In this document: in pieces, positions 8,262 through 16,097 of the stretch | How the letters are laid out: each line of letters starts with the position of its first letter | How positions within the stretch are numbered: position 1 is the stretch's first letter | Source of the DNA: an uncultured Alistipes sp. | GTDB lineage: Bacteria; Bacteroidota; Bacteroidia; Bacteroidales; Rikenellaceae | Direction: 5' to 3' | Length of the DNA: 64,000 nucleotides | NCBI GenBank assembly: GCA_937911745.1 | Contig: CALDPX010000059.1 | Span: forward strand, 1 to 64,000 | The notes under the pieces: model-generated | What the model was told of the DNA's origin: nothing | What the model saw: only the letters and a program-made list of their open reading frames with translations | Databases searched by the model: none | Position numbers and translations under genes: made by a program

Positions 8262-8798
8262 CTACTCCTCCGAAGCGGTTGTACCGCCATCGGTGGAGCG
8301 CCATTTGCGGTCGCTCTCCTTAGATTTGTAGGTCGTATCGAAACCTAAGAGGTCTTTGCTCTCGACAACTTCTTCGCCGTCGATTTTAATTTTGCGTTTG
8401 TGCGAAGAACCACTGCCGCTACCGCCCTCGCCAACAAGGCTCATAAGGAAGCCGGCAAACATCACAAGTAGCACAAGGGCAACAACTACTACCACTACAA
8501 CGCCCGCAAACATTGCCACCACAACAGCCACTGTCATCAGCAGTGAGCGCAGTACGGCAACTTTTGCACTCTTGGCAGAGAGTATCGACTCCACGATATT
8601 AGCAAGTGCTATGACCATAATGTAGGGTATGAAACTGTCGTCAAGACCGCCCTCAAAGATTGTGAGCAGCGCACCCGCAACGGCGGCAACAATAATAGTT
8701 ATGACACCCAGCCACGAGGAGCCTGTAAACTTTTCGCCCCAAAGTTTCTCGTCCCACGAGCGGAGCCAATTAATCATATTCTTAATCTTCTCTTTCAT
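8262..8798 (-). CDS. Small integral membrane protein of unknown function
   Basis: The 178-residue protein begins with a charged amphipathic stretch, then shows membrane segments at about 28-48, 55-74 and 80-120. The last is very valine-rich (AGVVVVVVVALVLLVMFAG) and long enough for two passes. A glycine/serine linker (GEGGSGSGSS) leads to a charged C-terminal tail of about 50 residues. No enzymatic motif is visible. It lies 42 nt upstream of rsmA and 14 nt downstream of another membrane protein gene on the same strand, so it may belong to that operon. Confidence 0.7.
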   Translation of the reverse strand: MKEKIKNMINWLRSWDEKLWGEKFTGSSWLGVITIIVAAVAGALLTIFEGGLDDSFIPYIMVIALANIVESILSAKSAKVAVLRSLLMTVAVVVAMFAGVVVVVVVALVLLVMFAGFLMSLVGEGGSGSGSSHKRKIKIDGEEVVESKDLLGFDTTYKSKESDRKWRSTDGGTTASEE

Positions 8799-8812
8799 AT
8801 CTCACAGCGGTT

Positions 8813-9481
8813 TTATTCGAACAACAATACCAAAGCCGCAACCACAATGGGTACAAGGCAAAGGATGGTGTATTTGGTAAATACTTTGAAAGCCTCTCGG
8901 GGCTCAACGGTGGCGATTGTCAATCCCGCACCCGCAAAAGCCTCGCTACTCAGCACCTTCTTCCAAGCGATGATTAGCACAACTGCCCAAGCAAGGTGAA
9001 TAATCCTATATGCCTCATAGAAGTTGATGAAGCCAAAGGCTACGCTCACGATCCTCACGATGAGCAGAGTGGCGATAACATTGAGCCAGCCTAAGTTCTC
9101 ATTGCTAAGCGTCTTGCTACGGGCAATGGCTGCATAGCACCACACATTAACTCCCCACAAAAGAGCAACAGCCCAATCCATCGCCAGCATATCGCCTTCG
9201 CCCAAATCTATCCACATAAGCGACAGTGCAAGCAACGCAATAGCAATCACAGCCTGCACCCACACCATACGTTTGCAGGCAAGTTCAACAACGTGGTTGG
9301 ATGCAACCTTGCGTAGCATCAGGAATACCACCAACATCAGCAGCGGCTCCATAAAGAGCAGGCGCGATGAGATTGCTCCCAAAACCACACCTACGAGCAT
9401 CAGCCACCAAGCAACCTTTTGTGTGCGTGCCACTTTGGGAGCAACTGCGCCTGCGCCTGCGAAGTTCTTTTCTTCGTTCAT
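8813..9481 (-). CDS. Polytopic membrane protein of unknown function
   Basis: The 222-residue protein has a short polar N-terminus (MNEEKNFAGAGAVAPKVART) and then about seven hydrophobic segments covering most of the chain, for example WWLMLVGVVLGAISSRLLF, WVQAVIAIALLALSLMWI and YTILCLVPIVVAALVLLF. No transporter or enzyme signature was recognised. It lies between rmuC (45 nt away) and the 178-residue membrane protein, all on the minus strand, suggesting co-transcription. Confidence 0.7.
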   Translation of the reverse strand: MNEEKNFAGAGAVAPKVARTQKVAWWLMLVGVVLGAISSRLLFMEPLLMLVVFLMLRKVASNHVVELACKRMVWVQAVIAIALLALSLMWIDLGEGDMLAMDWAVALLWGVNVWCYAAIARSKTLSNENLGWLNVIATLLIVRIVSVAFGFINFYEAYRIIHLAWAVVLIIAWKKVLSSEAFAGAGLTIATVEPREAFKVFTKYTILCLVPIVVAALVLLFE

Positions 9482-9526
9482 GAGTTTGGTATTATTTGTT
9501 TGATTGTATTGAGATTTCTCTTTTTT

Positions 9527-10882
9527 CTATTCCTCCAACTGCTCGGTAACCGCTGCGGGGAGTTGTTTGGAGGTCTTAATGCCCAGTGCCTTAATATCCT
9601 CAGCCTTTTTCAAGAGGTTGCCCTTGCCTGTGGAGAGTTTGCCCCACGCCTCGTCGTAGCGTTCCTGAGCCTTCGAGAGTGCCGAGCCTACATCCTGCAA
9701 ATCCTTCACAAAACCGCAGAGTTTGTCGTAGAGTTTACCCGTTTCTTCGGCAATCGAAAGTGCGTTTTTGGTCTGCTTATCGCGTGTCCAGAGTTGGTAC
9801 ATCAGTTTCAGCACCGATATGAGGTGTGTGGGGCTGATGATGACAACGTGTTGCTGGTATGCCTTCTCCCACAGCCCCGTATCAGCATTCATTGCCGCCA
9901 TATAGGCTCCCTCGTTGGGTACAAACATCATCACAAAGTCGGCGGCGTCCTTGACATATCGCTGATACTGCTTGGAGGTTAGTTCCTTGACGTGCTGAGT
10001 AACCGAGGCAACGTGTGCCGCAAGTGCAGCCTCGCGCTCCTCTTCGCTTGTGGCATTGACATAGTTGACGTATGCCGTAAGCGACACCTTGGAGTCTATG
10101 ACGATGTGCTTGCCCTCGGGTAGATGGAAGATGACATCGGGGCGCAGAAGGTTGCTCTCCTCGCCCACAATTTTACTACCATCGGCATTGTGTGTAGCCT
10201 GCATAGTGAAGTTCACGCCCTCCTCCAAGCCCGACTTTTCGAGTATCTGTCGCAGTATCATCTCGCCCCAATCGCCTTGCACCTTACTGTTGCCCCTTAG
10301 TGCATCCGTAAGTTCGCGAGCCTCGCGAGAGATTGTTGCGTTGAGTTCGGTGAGCTGTTTCAGGCTCTCGCGCAACGACTTCACCTCGCTAACCTCGTCT
10401 GTATAGCATTTGTCGATTTTGTTCCTCAGTCCCTCCAAATTCTCCTTGAAGGGTGCCAATATCTCCGTTAGTCGCTCCTCGTTGTTCTTCTTGAAGGTTT
10501 GCGATTTCTCTTCAAGGATAGCGGTTGCGAGTTCCTTGAAGTTCTGCTCACTCTCGCGGCGCAGGTTGGTTCTTTGTTCACTCTCCTGGCGGAGTTGCTC
10601 ACGGAGCCTTGCATTCTCGGTAGAGAGGGCGGTTATCTCGCGTTGTTGTTTGTCGGTGCGCTCCACAAGTGGTTCGAGCGATACGATGCGCTCCTGTAAA
10701 CGAGCCTTAGTCTCGCTGTGCTGTGCATTCTCACTGCGCAGTTGCACCACCTGAGCCTCAGCCTCCGAAAGTCGCTCGCTACGCTCCAAGAGCATACGGC
10801 GCGAGGGGTGTAAGTATATGGTAATAGTAACTCCGAGTGCTAAGGAGATGATGACAATAAGTACTAAAATGATTGGTGACAT
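9527..10882 (-). CDS. rmuC: DNA recombination protein RmuC
   Basis: The 451-residue protein has one N-terminal transmembrane helix (ILVLIVIISLALGVTITIY), a long coiled coil (about 35-175), and the nuclease-like RmuC core: QGDWGEMILRQILEKSGL, LRPDVIFHLPEGKHIVIDSKVSLTAY (seen in two parts) and FVMMFVPNEGAY. The VIDSK segment is the expected active-site region of this restriction-endonuclease-like fold. RmuC limits inversions at short inverted repeats in E. coli. It is followed downstream on the same strand by two membrane protein genes and preceded by recQ. Confidence 0.93.
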   Translation of the reverse strand: MSPIILVLIVIISLALGVTITIYLHPSRRMLLERSERLSEAEAQVVQLRSENAQHSETKARLQERIVSLEPLVERTDKQQREITALSTENARLREQLRQESEQRTNLRRESEQNFKELATAILEEKSQTFKKNNEERLTEILAPFKENLEGLRNKIDKCYTDEVSEVKSLRESLKQLTELNATISREARELTDALRGNSKVQGDWGEMILRQILEKSGLEEGVNFTMQATHNADGSKIVGEESNLLRPDVIFHLPEGKHIVIDSKVSLTAYVNYVNATSEEEREAALAAHVASVTQHVKELTSKQYQRYVKDAADFVMMFVPNEGAYMAAMNADTGLWEKAYQQHVVIISPTHLISVLKLMYQLWTRDKQTKNALSIAEETGKLYDKLCGFVKDLQDVGSALSKAQERYDEAWGKLSTGKGNLLKKAEDIKALGIKTSKQLPAAVTEQLEE

Positions 10883-10902
10883 ATTGTGGGTGGTAGTTAT
10901 TG

Positions 10903-10938
10903 TTTATGAGAGCTGTGGCTCTCCACAACTCTCATAAA
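10903..10938 (-). terminator. Hairpin after recQ
   Basis: TTTATGAGAG (10903-10912) pairs perfectly with CTCTCATAAA (10929-10938), with an inner GTGG/CCAC. There is no clear T run on the minus side, so it may be an attenuator or stabiliser between recQ and rmuC rather than a full terminator. Confidence 0.5.
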
Positions 10939-10960
10939 TAGTTGTCAATTTCGAATTCTC

Positions 10961-13159
10961 TTAGTGTCCTTGCTCGCACATGAACTTGATACGCACAAGG
11001 CGGATTTCTTCTTCGGTATAGTCGCTACCGAGTTCTTCCATTGCCTCATCGAGGCTGTCGCTCTCGGCATCCTCCTTGAAGTAGAGGTAGATATCCTCAG
11101 CTTTGTCCTCATCGACAACTTGGTCGATATAGTAGCTAATGTTAAGCTTCGTACCCGAATTGACAATGGACTCAATTTCGCTCAGCAGCTCGTCCATTTC
11201 GAGGTTCTTGGCGTGGGCAATATCCTCAAAATCCATCTTGCGGTCTATGCTCTGGATGATGAATACCTTGTTGCCGCTCTTGTTCACGACACTCTTCACG
11301 ACCATATCCTGCGGGCGGATAATCTCCTTTTCCTCCACATAGGCGGCAATGAGTTTTATGAACTCCTCGCCAAACTTCTTTGCCTTACCTACGCCCACAC
11401 CACTGATATTCTGCAACTCCTCAATGGTGATAGGATACTGAATTGCCATATCCTCCAACGAGGGGTCCTGGAAGATTACAAATGGGGGTAGGTTGTTGCG
11501 CTGGGCGACCTTTTTGCGCAGGTCTTTGAGCATGGCGTAGAGTTCCTCGTCTGCCACCGCACCTTTGCCAGCAGCGGCAGCCATGGCCTCCTCATCACTA
11601 TCCTCGTTGTAGTTGTGGTCGAGGGTTATGGTAATGGGATAGGGTTTGTCGAGGTACTCTTCACCCTTTGCACTGAGCGACAACAGACCGTAGTTCTCTA
11701 TATTTTTATCAATAAGACCTTCGATTAAACCTTTGCGTACTACAGCACCCCAAAACTTCTCATCGTGGTCATCGCCAATACCGAAGAACTCCGACTTGTG
11801 GTGGTTGTAGGACTTGATGATGGCGTTGTTCTTGCCCACAATAACAGAGGTGAGGTAATCGGCCTTGAACTTGGGACCGATGGCTTCGAGGGTTTCGAGA
11901 ACCGTCTGCATCGGTTTTTGGGCATTGATTTTTGGTTTGGGATTCAGGCAGTTGTCGCATGCACCACAATCCTCTTCGGTATATTCCTCTCCGAAGTAGT
12001 GCAGCAGGCTCTTGCGGCGACACACCGAACTCTCGGCATATGCCACAGTCTCCATTAGTAGTAGACGACCAATCTCTTGCTCCGCAACAGGCTTACCCTG
12101 CATAAACTTTTCGAGTTTCTGGATGTCCTTATAACTATAAAAGGTAATACACCTTCCTTCGCCACCGTCACGACCCGCACGTCCCGTCTCCTGATAGTAG
12201 CCTTCGAGGCTCTTGGGAATGTCGTAGTGAATAACGTAGCGTACGTCGGGCTTGTCAATACCCATGCCAAAGGCAATCGTTGCCACAATAACATCCACTT
12301 GCTCCATGAGGAAAGCGTCTTGGTTGTTGGCGCGAGTCACACCATCCATACCAGCATGATAGGGTAGGGCACGGATACCATTTGCCACCAATAATTCGGC
12401 AAGTTCCTCTACCTTCTTTCGTGAGAGGCAGTAGATGATGCCGCTCTTACCCTCGTTTTGTTTGATATAGCGAATGATATCTTTGTTTACATCATTCTTG
12501 GGGCGAATCTCGTAGTAGAGGTTGGGACGATTGAACGATGATTTGAAAACCTTGGCGTCCATCATACCGAGGTTTTTCTGAATATCGAACTGCACCTTGG
12601 GTGTGGCGGTTGCCGTAAGTGCTATAATAGGAGCCCTGCCGATATCGTTTACGATGGGGCGTATGCGCCTATATTCGGGGCGGAAGTCGTGTCCCCACTC
12701 CGAGATACAATGTGCCTCGTCTATGGCATAGAACGAGATTTTGATTTTGCGAAGGAAAGAGATGTTTTCCTCTTTGGTGAGTGATTCGGGAGCGAAATAG
12801 AGGAGTTTGGTCTTGCCAGCCAGCACATCGTTTTTGACCTGTGTGACGGCAGCCTTGTTGAGCGAGGAGTTGAGGAAGTGAGCAATACCCTCCTCCATAC
12901 TGAAAGTGCGCATTGCATCTACTTGGTTTTTCATAAGTGCAATCAGGGGAGAGATGATAATCGCCACACCCTCCATCATCAGCGCGGGCAGTTGGTAGCA
13001 AAGGCTTTTGCCACCTCCCGTAGGCATCAGAACAAAGGTGTCGCCACCCGCAAGCACATTGCGAATGACGGCTTCTTGATTGCCTTTGAACGCATTAAAA
13101 CCAAAGTACTCTTTCAATTTGGCGAGTAAAACCTCACTCTTGATGTTGTTTACCTCCAT
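10961..13159 (-). CDS. recQ: ATP-dependent DNA helicase RecQ
   Basis: The 732-residue protein has the helicase motifs MPTGGGKSLCYQLP (Walker A), YAIDEAHCISEWGHDFR (DEAH box), LTATATPKV, GRAGRDG, and the RecQ-C-terminal zinc cluster (CRRKSLLHYFGE, CGACDNC). An HRDC-like domain lies at about 535-610 (PPFVIFQDPSLEDMA). The protein is about 120 residues longer than E. coli RecQ: residues 620-732 form an acidic extra C-terminal region, a common feature of Bacteroidetes RecQ. It unwinds recombination intermediates in the cytoplasm. Confidence 0.96.
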   Translation of the reverse strand: MEVNNIKSEVLLAKLKEYFGFNAFKGNQEAVIRNVLAGGDTFVLMPTGGGKSLCYQLPALMMEGVAIIISPLIALMKNQVDAMRTFSMEEGIAHFLNSSLNKAAVTQVKNDVLAGKTKLLYFAPESLTKEENISFLRKIKISFYAIDEAHCISEWGHDFRPEYRRIRPIVNDIGRAPIIALTATATPKVQFDIQKNLGMMDAKVFKSSFNRPNLYYEIRPKNDVNKDIIRYIKQNEGKSGIIYCLSRKKVEELAELLVANGIRALPYHAGMDGVTRANNQDAFLMEQVDVIVATIAFGMGIDKPDVRYVIHYDIPKSLEGYYQETGRAGRDGGEGRCITFYSYKDIQKLEKFMQGKPVAEQEIGRLLLMETVAYAESSVCRRKSLLHYFGEEYTEEDCGACDNCLNPKPKINAQKPMQTVLETLEAIGPKFKADYLTSVIVGKNNAIIKSYNHHKSEFFGIGDDHDEKFWGAVVRKGLIEGLIDKNIENYGLLSLSAKGEEYLDKPYPITITLDHNYNEDSDEEAMAAAAGKGAVADEELYAMLKDLRKKVAQRNNLPPFVIFQDPSLEDMAIQYPITIEELQNISGVGVGKAKKFGEEFIKLIAAYVEEKEIIRPQDMVVKSVVNKSGNKVFIIQSIDRKMDFEDIAHAKNLEMDELLSEIESIVNSGTKLNISYYIDQVVDEDKAEDIYLYFKEDAESDSLDEAMEELGSDYTEEEIRLVRIKFMCEQGH

Positions 13160-13220
13160 AACTAATCTCTCTTTTTCACTTTTCGCAATACTAAGATAGT
13201 ACTTTTTTCGGAAATTAAAC

Positions 13221-13228
13221 TAACTTTG
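13221..13228 (+). promoter_or_regulatory. lptB promoter -7 element
   Basis: TAACTTTG matches TAnnTTTG and lies 18 nt before the ATG at 13247. A TTG codon inside this octamer would give a longer reading frame, but because it overlaps the promoter it cannot be the real start. Confidence 0.5.
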
Positions 13229-13246
13229 TGGAAAATTTTTTGGATA

Positions 13247-13987
13247 ATGAAGTTATATACCTCCGATTTAGTAAAGAAGTATAAGAGCCGCACGGTTGTA
13301 AACCACGTTTCGATAGATGTTAAGCAGGGTGAAATTGTGGGTCTGCTGGGTCCCAATGGCGCGGGTAAAACCACCACTTTTTATATGATTGTGGGACTCG
13401 TAAAACCAAACGATGGTCGCATCTTCCTCGAAGACGAGGATGGCACCACAACAGAGATTACCAAAATGCCTGTCTATAAACGCGCCCAAATGGGTGTGGG
13501 TTACTTGGCACAAGAGGCTTCCGTGTTTCGAGGACTGACGGTTGAGGATAACCTCAAAGCGGTGCTTGAAATGACCGGATACTCCAAGGAGTACCAACGC
13601 CAAAGGGTGGAGGAACTATTGGATGAGTTCCGCTTGCAGAAGGTGCGTAAGAATAAGGGTATCCAACTTTCGGGTGGCGAGCGTAGGCGTACCGAGATTG
13701 CGCGAGCAGTGGCTATCAACCCCAAGTTCATTCTGCTCGATGAGCCTTTTGCGGGTGTGGACCCCATCGCTGTGGAGGATATCCAGAGCATCGTGCGCAC
13801 GCTCAAAGATAAAAATATCGGTGTTATCATTACCGACCACAACGTGCACGAAACCCTCTCCATTACCGACCGCACCTACCTCCTCTTCGAGGGTAAAGTG
13901 TTGAAGGCAGGTAGTGCCGAGGACCTTGCAAATGACGAGGAGGTAAGGCGAGTGTATTTGGGACAGGACTTCAAACTCGATAGATAA
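13247..13987 (+). CDS. lptB: Lipopolysaccharide export ATP-binding protein LptB
   Basis: The 246-residue ABC ATPase has Walker A (GPNGAGKTTT), Q-loop (LAQEASVFRGL), signature (LSGGERRR) and Walker B (FILLDEPFAGVDP), with the final TDHNVHETL H-loop. The overall pattern, starting MKLYTSDLVKKYKSR and with GVDPIAVEDIQ, is that of LptB, which powers LPS transport with LptFG. I chose the ATG at 13247 rather than a TTG at 13226, because the latter lies inside a TAACTTTG promoter box. It is alone here; partner lpt genes are not in the window. Confidence 0.93.
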   Translation: MKLYTSDLVKKYKSRTVVNHVSIDVKQGEIVGLLGPNGAGKTTTFYMIVGLVKPNDGRIFLEDEDGTTTEITKMPVYKRAQMGVGYLAQEASVFRGLTVEDNLKAVLEMTGYSKEYQRQRVEELLDEFRLQKVRKNKGIQLSGGERRRTEIARAVAINPKFILLDEPFAGVDPIAVEDIQSIVRTLKDKNIGVIITDHNVHETLSITDRTYLLFEGKVLKAGSAEDLANDEEVRRVYLGQDFKLDR

Positions 13988-14013
13988 AACGCATCTTGTG
14001 AGTGCTTTTTATG

Positions 14014-14222
14014 AGTTGAAAATTGAAAATGGAAAATTGAAAATTATGGTGCGCTGCAAACTTTGCGGCGCATATTTTTTATGATAATATTAGGCAAATC
14101 TTGCAATGTGGTAAATATTTTTATTATAAAATCTCCCCGTAGTAAGTATTTTGTCGTTTTTTTATCGGTATTTTGCTAAAAAATAGAGAAATTTTCAATT
14201 TTCAATTTTCAATTCTCAATTT
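14014..14222. repeat. Low-complexity ATTGAAAA repeats in inverted arrangement
   Basis: Tandem TTGAAAAT-type units at about 14015-14046 are the reverse complement of CAATTTT units at about 14191-14222. They flank the lptB terminator and an AT-rich stretch with no gene. The same short motif appears near 40300 and 63250 and seems to be spacer sequence typical of this genome. Confidence 0.5.
14050..14080 (+). terminator. lptB terminator
   Basis: TGCGC-t-GCAA pairs with TTGC-g-GCGCA across a 3-nt loop (14050-14072) and is followed by ATATTTTTT. This is a standard intrinsic terminator about 65 nt after lptB. Confidence 0.7.
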
Positions 14223-14228
14223 TATTCG

Positions 14229-14236
14229 TATCTTTG
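14229..14236 (+). promoter_or_regulatory. rpsF operon promoter -7 element
   Basis: TATCTTTG matches TAnnTTTG about 50 nt before rpsF. No clear -33 box is visible in the CAATTTT repeat upstream. Confidence 0.5.
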
Positions 14237-14286
14237 CGCCCGCATTTGGTATGCAAATAACATTTTTAACTAATTAACAAAACATT

Positions 14287-14682
14287 ATGAACAATTACGA
14301 AACCGTTTTCATTGCCACCCCCGTTCTTTCGGAGGCTCAGCTCGACGAGTTGTTTGGCAAATTCCAGGGTGTAATTACCGAGAACGGCGGTCAAATCGTA
14401 AATGCAGAGGCTTGGGGTTTGAAAAAACTCGCTTATGCTATCCAGAAGAAGACCACCGGTTACTATTTCCTCATTGAGTTCACCGGCGAGGGCAACCTCA
14501 TCGAGACTCTCGAAAAACAGTACCGCCGCGACGAGCGCGTTATTCGTTTCCTCTCGTTCCGTCAGGACAAACACGCAGTAGAGTACTCGATCAAACGCCG
14601 CAACAAACTCGCAGGCAAAGTTAACGCTGAGGTTGTAGAGACTGAGGCTAATGTTGAACCCGTAGCAGTAGAGGAGGCATAA
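14287..14682 (+). CDS. rpsF: 30S ribosomal protein S6 (bS6)
   Basis: The 131-residue protein starts MNNYETVFIATPVLSEAQ and contains GLKKLAYAIQKKTTGYYFLIEF and DERVIRFLSF, typical of bS6 (first motif quoted in full is GLKKLAYAIQKK then TTGYYFLIEF). It has an acidic C-terminal tail (EVVETEANVEPVAVEEA). It sits on the 30S platform next to S18. It is the first gene of the S6-S18-L9-L31 cluster. Its last codons (GTAGAGGAGGCATAA) contain the GGAGG that lies 8 nt before rpsR. There is no Shine-Dalgarno sequence before rpsF itself. Confidence 0.96.
   Translation: MNNYETVFIATPVLSEAQLDELFGKFQGVITENGGQIVNAEAWGLKKLAYAIQKKTTGYYFLIEFTGEGNLIETLEKQYRRDERVIRFLSFRQDKHAVEYSIKRRNKLAGKVNAEVVETEANVEPVAVEEA
14671..14677 (+). 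promoter_or_regulatory. Shine-Dalgarno-like site for rpsR
   Basis: GAGGAGG lies 8 nt before the rpsR ATG, inside the final codons of rpsF. Its core GGAGG would pair with the anti-SD CCUCC, which is unusual in a phylum that mostly ignores SD sequences. Confidence 0.55.
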
Positions 14683-14685
14683 ACT

Positions 14686-14964
14686 ATGGCAGCACCTGTA
14701 AAAAACGATAGCGAAATCCGCTACCTCAACCCCGTGTCGGTTGACGTTAAGAAGAAAAAATACTGCCGTTTCAAAAAGAGCGGCATCAAATACATCGACT
14801 ACAAGGATGGCGAATTCTTGAAGAAATTCCTCAACGAGCAGGGTAAAATTCTTCCCCGCCGTTTGACCGGTACTTCGCAGAAATACCAGAAGAAAGTGGC
14901 TCAGGCTGTTAAGCGTGCTCGCCACCTTGCAATTTTGCCTTTCGTAACCGATTTGATGAAATAA
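14686..14964 (+). CDS. rpsR: 30S ribosomal protein S18 (bS18)
   Basis: The 92-residue protein contains the S18 core CRFKKSGIKYIDYKD and LPRRLTGTSQKYQKK and ends RARHLAILPFVTDLMK. S18 binds S6 on the 30S platform near the 16S 3' end. It starts 3 nt after rpsF and carries a strong SD-like sequence in the end of rpsF. The N-terminus has about 15 extra residues before the conserved core compared with E. coli. Confidence 0.96.
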   Translation: MAAPVKNDSEIRYLNPVSVDVKKKKYCRFKKSGIKYIDYKDGEFLKKFLNEQGKILPRRLTGTSQKYQKKVAQAVKRARHLAILPFVTDLMK

Positions 14965-14971
14965 TTTTTAG

Positions 14972-14978
14972 AAGGAGG
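14972..14978 (+). promoter_or_regulatory. Strong Shine-Dalgarno site for rplI
   Basis: AAGGAGG in the 22-nt gap between rpsR and rplI has 8 nt spacing to the ATG at 14987, an ideal canonical SD. Most other starts in this window have none. Confidence 0.75.
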
Positions 14979-14986
14979 ACAATACT

Positions 14987-15424
14987 ATGCAGATTATTCT
15001 TATTAAAGACGTTGAGAAATTGGGTTACGCTAACGATATCGTAGACGTAAAACCCGGCTATGCAAACAACTTCCTTCTTCCTCAGGGCTACGCTAAGGTA
15101 GCTACCGAGTCGGCTAAGAAAGTTTTGGCAGAGAACCTTCGTCAGAGGGCTCACAAAGAGGCTAAACTCCTCGCAGACGCTCAGGCACTTGCAGAGAAAA
15201 TCGAGAATCTTCCCCTTACCCTCAGCGCAAAAGCAGAGGAGGAGAAAATCTTTGGTAGCATCACTTCGGCTGACCTCGCAGCTGCTCTCGCAGAGAAGGG
15301 CGTAGAGGTAGATCGCAAGGCTATCGAGGTTGAGGCAGTGAAGACCCTCGGCGAGTATGTAGCAACCGTTAAACTCCACAGGGAGGTTAAAGCAACCATT
15401 CACTTCTCGGTTGTAGCAGAGTAA
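14987..15424 (+). CDS. rplI: 50S ribosomal protein L9 (bL9)
   Basis: The 145-residue protein starts MQIILIKDVEKLGYANDIVDVKPGYANNFLLPQGYA, the conserved L9 N-domain (quoted in parts: MQIILIKDVEKLG, VKPGYANNFLLPQG), followed by the long connecting helix (about 40-80) and a C-domain with IFGSITSADLA. L9 binds 23S rRNA at the base of the L1 stalk. It is preceded by an exceptional AAGGAGG site. It follows rpsR by 22 nt. Confidence 0.96.
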   Translation: MQIILIKDVEKLGYANDIVDVKPGYANNFLLPQGYAKVATESAKKVLAENLRQRAHKEAKLLADAQALAEKIENLPLTLSAKAEEEKIFGSITSADLAAALAEKGVEVDRKAIEVEAVKTLGEYVATVKLHREVKATIHFSVVAE

Positions 15425-15447
15425 TTATCTTAAACACAGACAAAACG

Positions 15448-15699
15448 ATGAAAAAAGATATCCATCCTAAGAACTATCGTATCGTTGCATTCAAGGATAT
15501 GTCCAACGATCACGTTTTTCTCTGCCGCTCGGCAGTGAACACCAAAGAGACCTTGGTAGTGGACGGTGTTGAGTACCCCGTATACAAAATGGAGATTTCG
15601 AACACTTCGCACCCCTTCTACACCGGTAAGATGAAACTTGTTGACACCGCAGGTCGTGTTGATAAGTTTATGCAGCGTTACGCTCGCTACAAAAAGTAA
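15448..15699 (+). CDS. rpmE2: 50S ribosomal protein L31, type B
   Basis: The 83-residue protein starts MKKDIHPKNYRIVAFKDM and contains FYTGKMKLVDTAGRVDKF, matching L31. It lacks the zinc-binding CxxC pairs of type A L31 (only one Cys) and has the longer type B form, which works without zinc. It follows rplI by 23 nt and has no SD, so it may be the last gene of the operon. A dispersed stem-loop element begins 2 nt after its stop codon. Confidence 0.93.
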   Translation: MKKDIHPKNYRIVAFKDMSNDHVFLCRSAVNTKETLVVDGVEYPVYKMEISNTSHPFYTGKMKLVDTAGRVDKFMQRYARYKK

Positions 15700-15700
15700 A

Positions 15701-15819
15701 AACGCATATAAGCGGCGATTTAGTCGTTACACTGCGATAAACCACCTCCTCATTTACGCCAAAGTAAACTGCGGAGGTGGTTTTCTTGTGCGCCTATAAT
15801 TCATCCGATTCTATGCGTT
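15701..15819 (+). repeat. Dispersed 3'-end stem-loop element, copy A (after L31)
   Basis: 119 nt. Outer arms AACGCATA (15701-15708) and TATGCGTT (15812-15819). Middle stem CCACCTCC (15742-15749) with GGAGGTGG (15773-15780), extended by AAA/TTT. Inner TTTAC (15753-15757) with GTAAA (15764-15768). TTTTCTT follows the middle stem, so it could act as a terminator. Shared landmarks with other copies are CACTGCGATAAA before and TTCTTGTGCGCC after the middle stem. It starts 2 nt after the rpmE2 stop. Confidence 0.85.
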
Positions 15820-15821
15820 AT

Positions 15822-15870
15822 TTTGTCTAACGTCTAACGTCTAACGTCAAGAGTCCTAAGGCTTATGGGA
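15822..15870 (+). repeat. GTCTAAC heptamer repeat and AGTCCTAAGGCTTATG segment
   Basis: Three tandem GTCTAAC-type units are followed by AGTCCTAAGGCTTATG. The same composite (two units) recurs at 23502-23539. Both lie downstream of copies of the dispersed stem-loop element. The remaining sequence to about 16018 shows no gene that I can support. Confidence 0.6.
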
Positions 15871-16018
15871 GTTATGGGATGAATGGGGAAATTCTAAATT
15901 AACCAGCCTTCGGATGCTCTAAAATGCTCTCGCTCGGCATAGTGCACAAGTGCCCTCTGCCCTCGCTTAATCGCATTTGCCTCAATACTCAATTCTCATT
16001 CCTCTCATCTCTCCCACA

Positions 16019-16056
16019 AAAAATCTCGGGTATCGAAAAAGATACCCGAGATTTTT
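16019..16056. terminator. Bidirectional terminator for the alkaline phosphatase gene
   Basis: A 16-bp perfect stem (16019-16034 with 16041-16056) has the loop GAAAAA and A/T runs at its base. It lies about 42 nt beyond the stop codon of the minus-strand phosphatase gene. Confidence 0.85.
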
Positions 16057-16097
16057 ATTGACTGCAAATTGCCAATCTGTAAGTTGCTGATTGTTGG

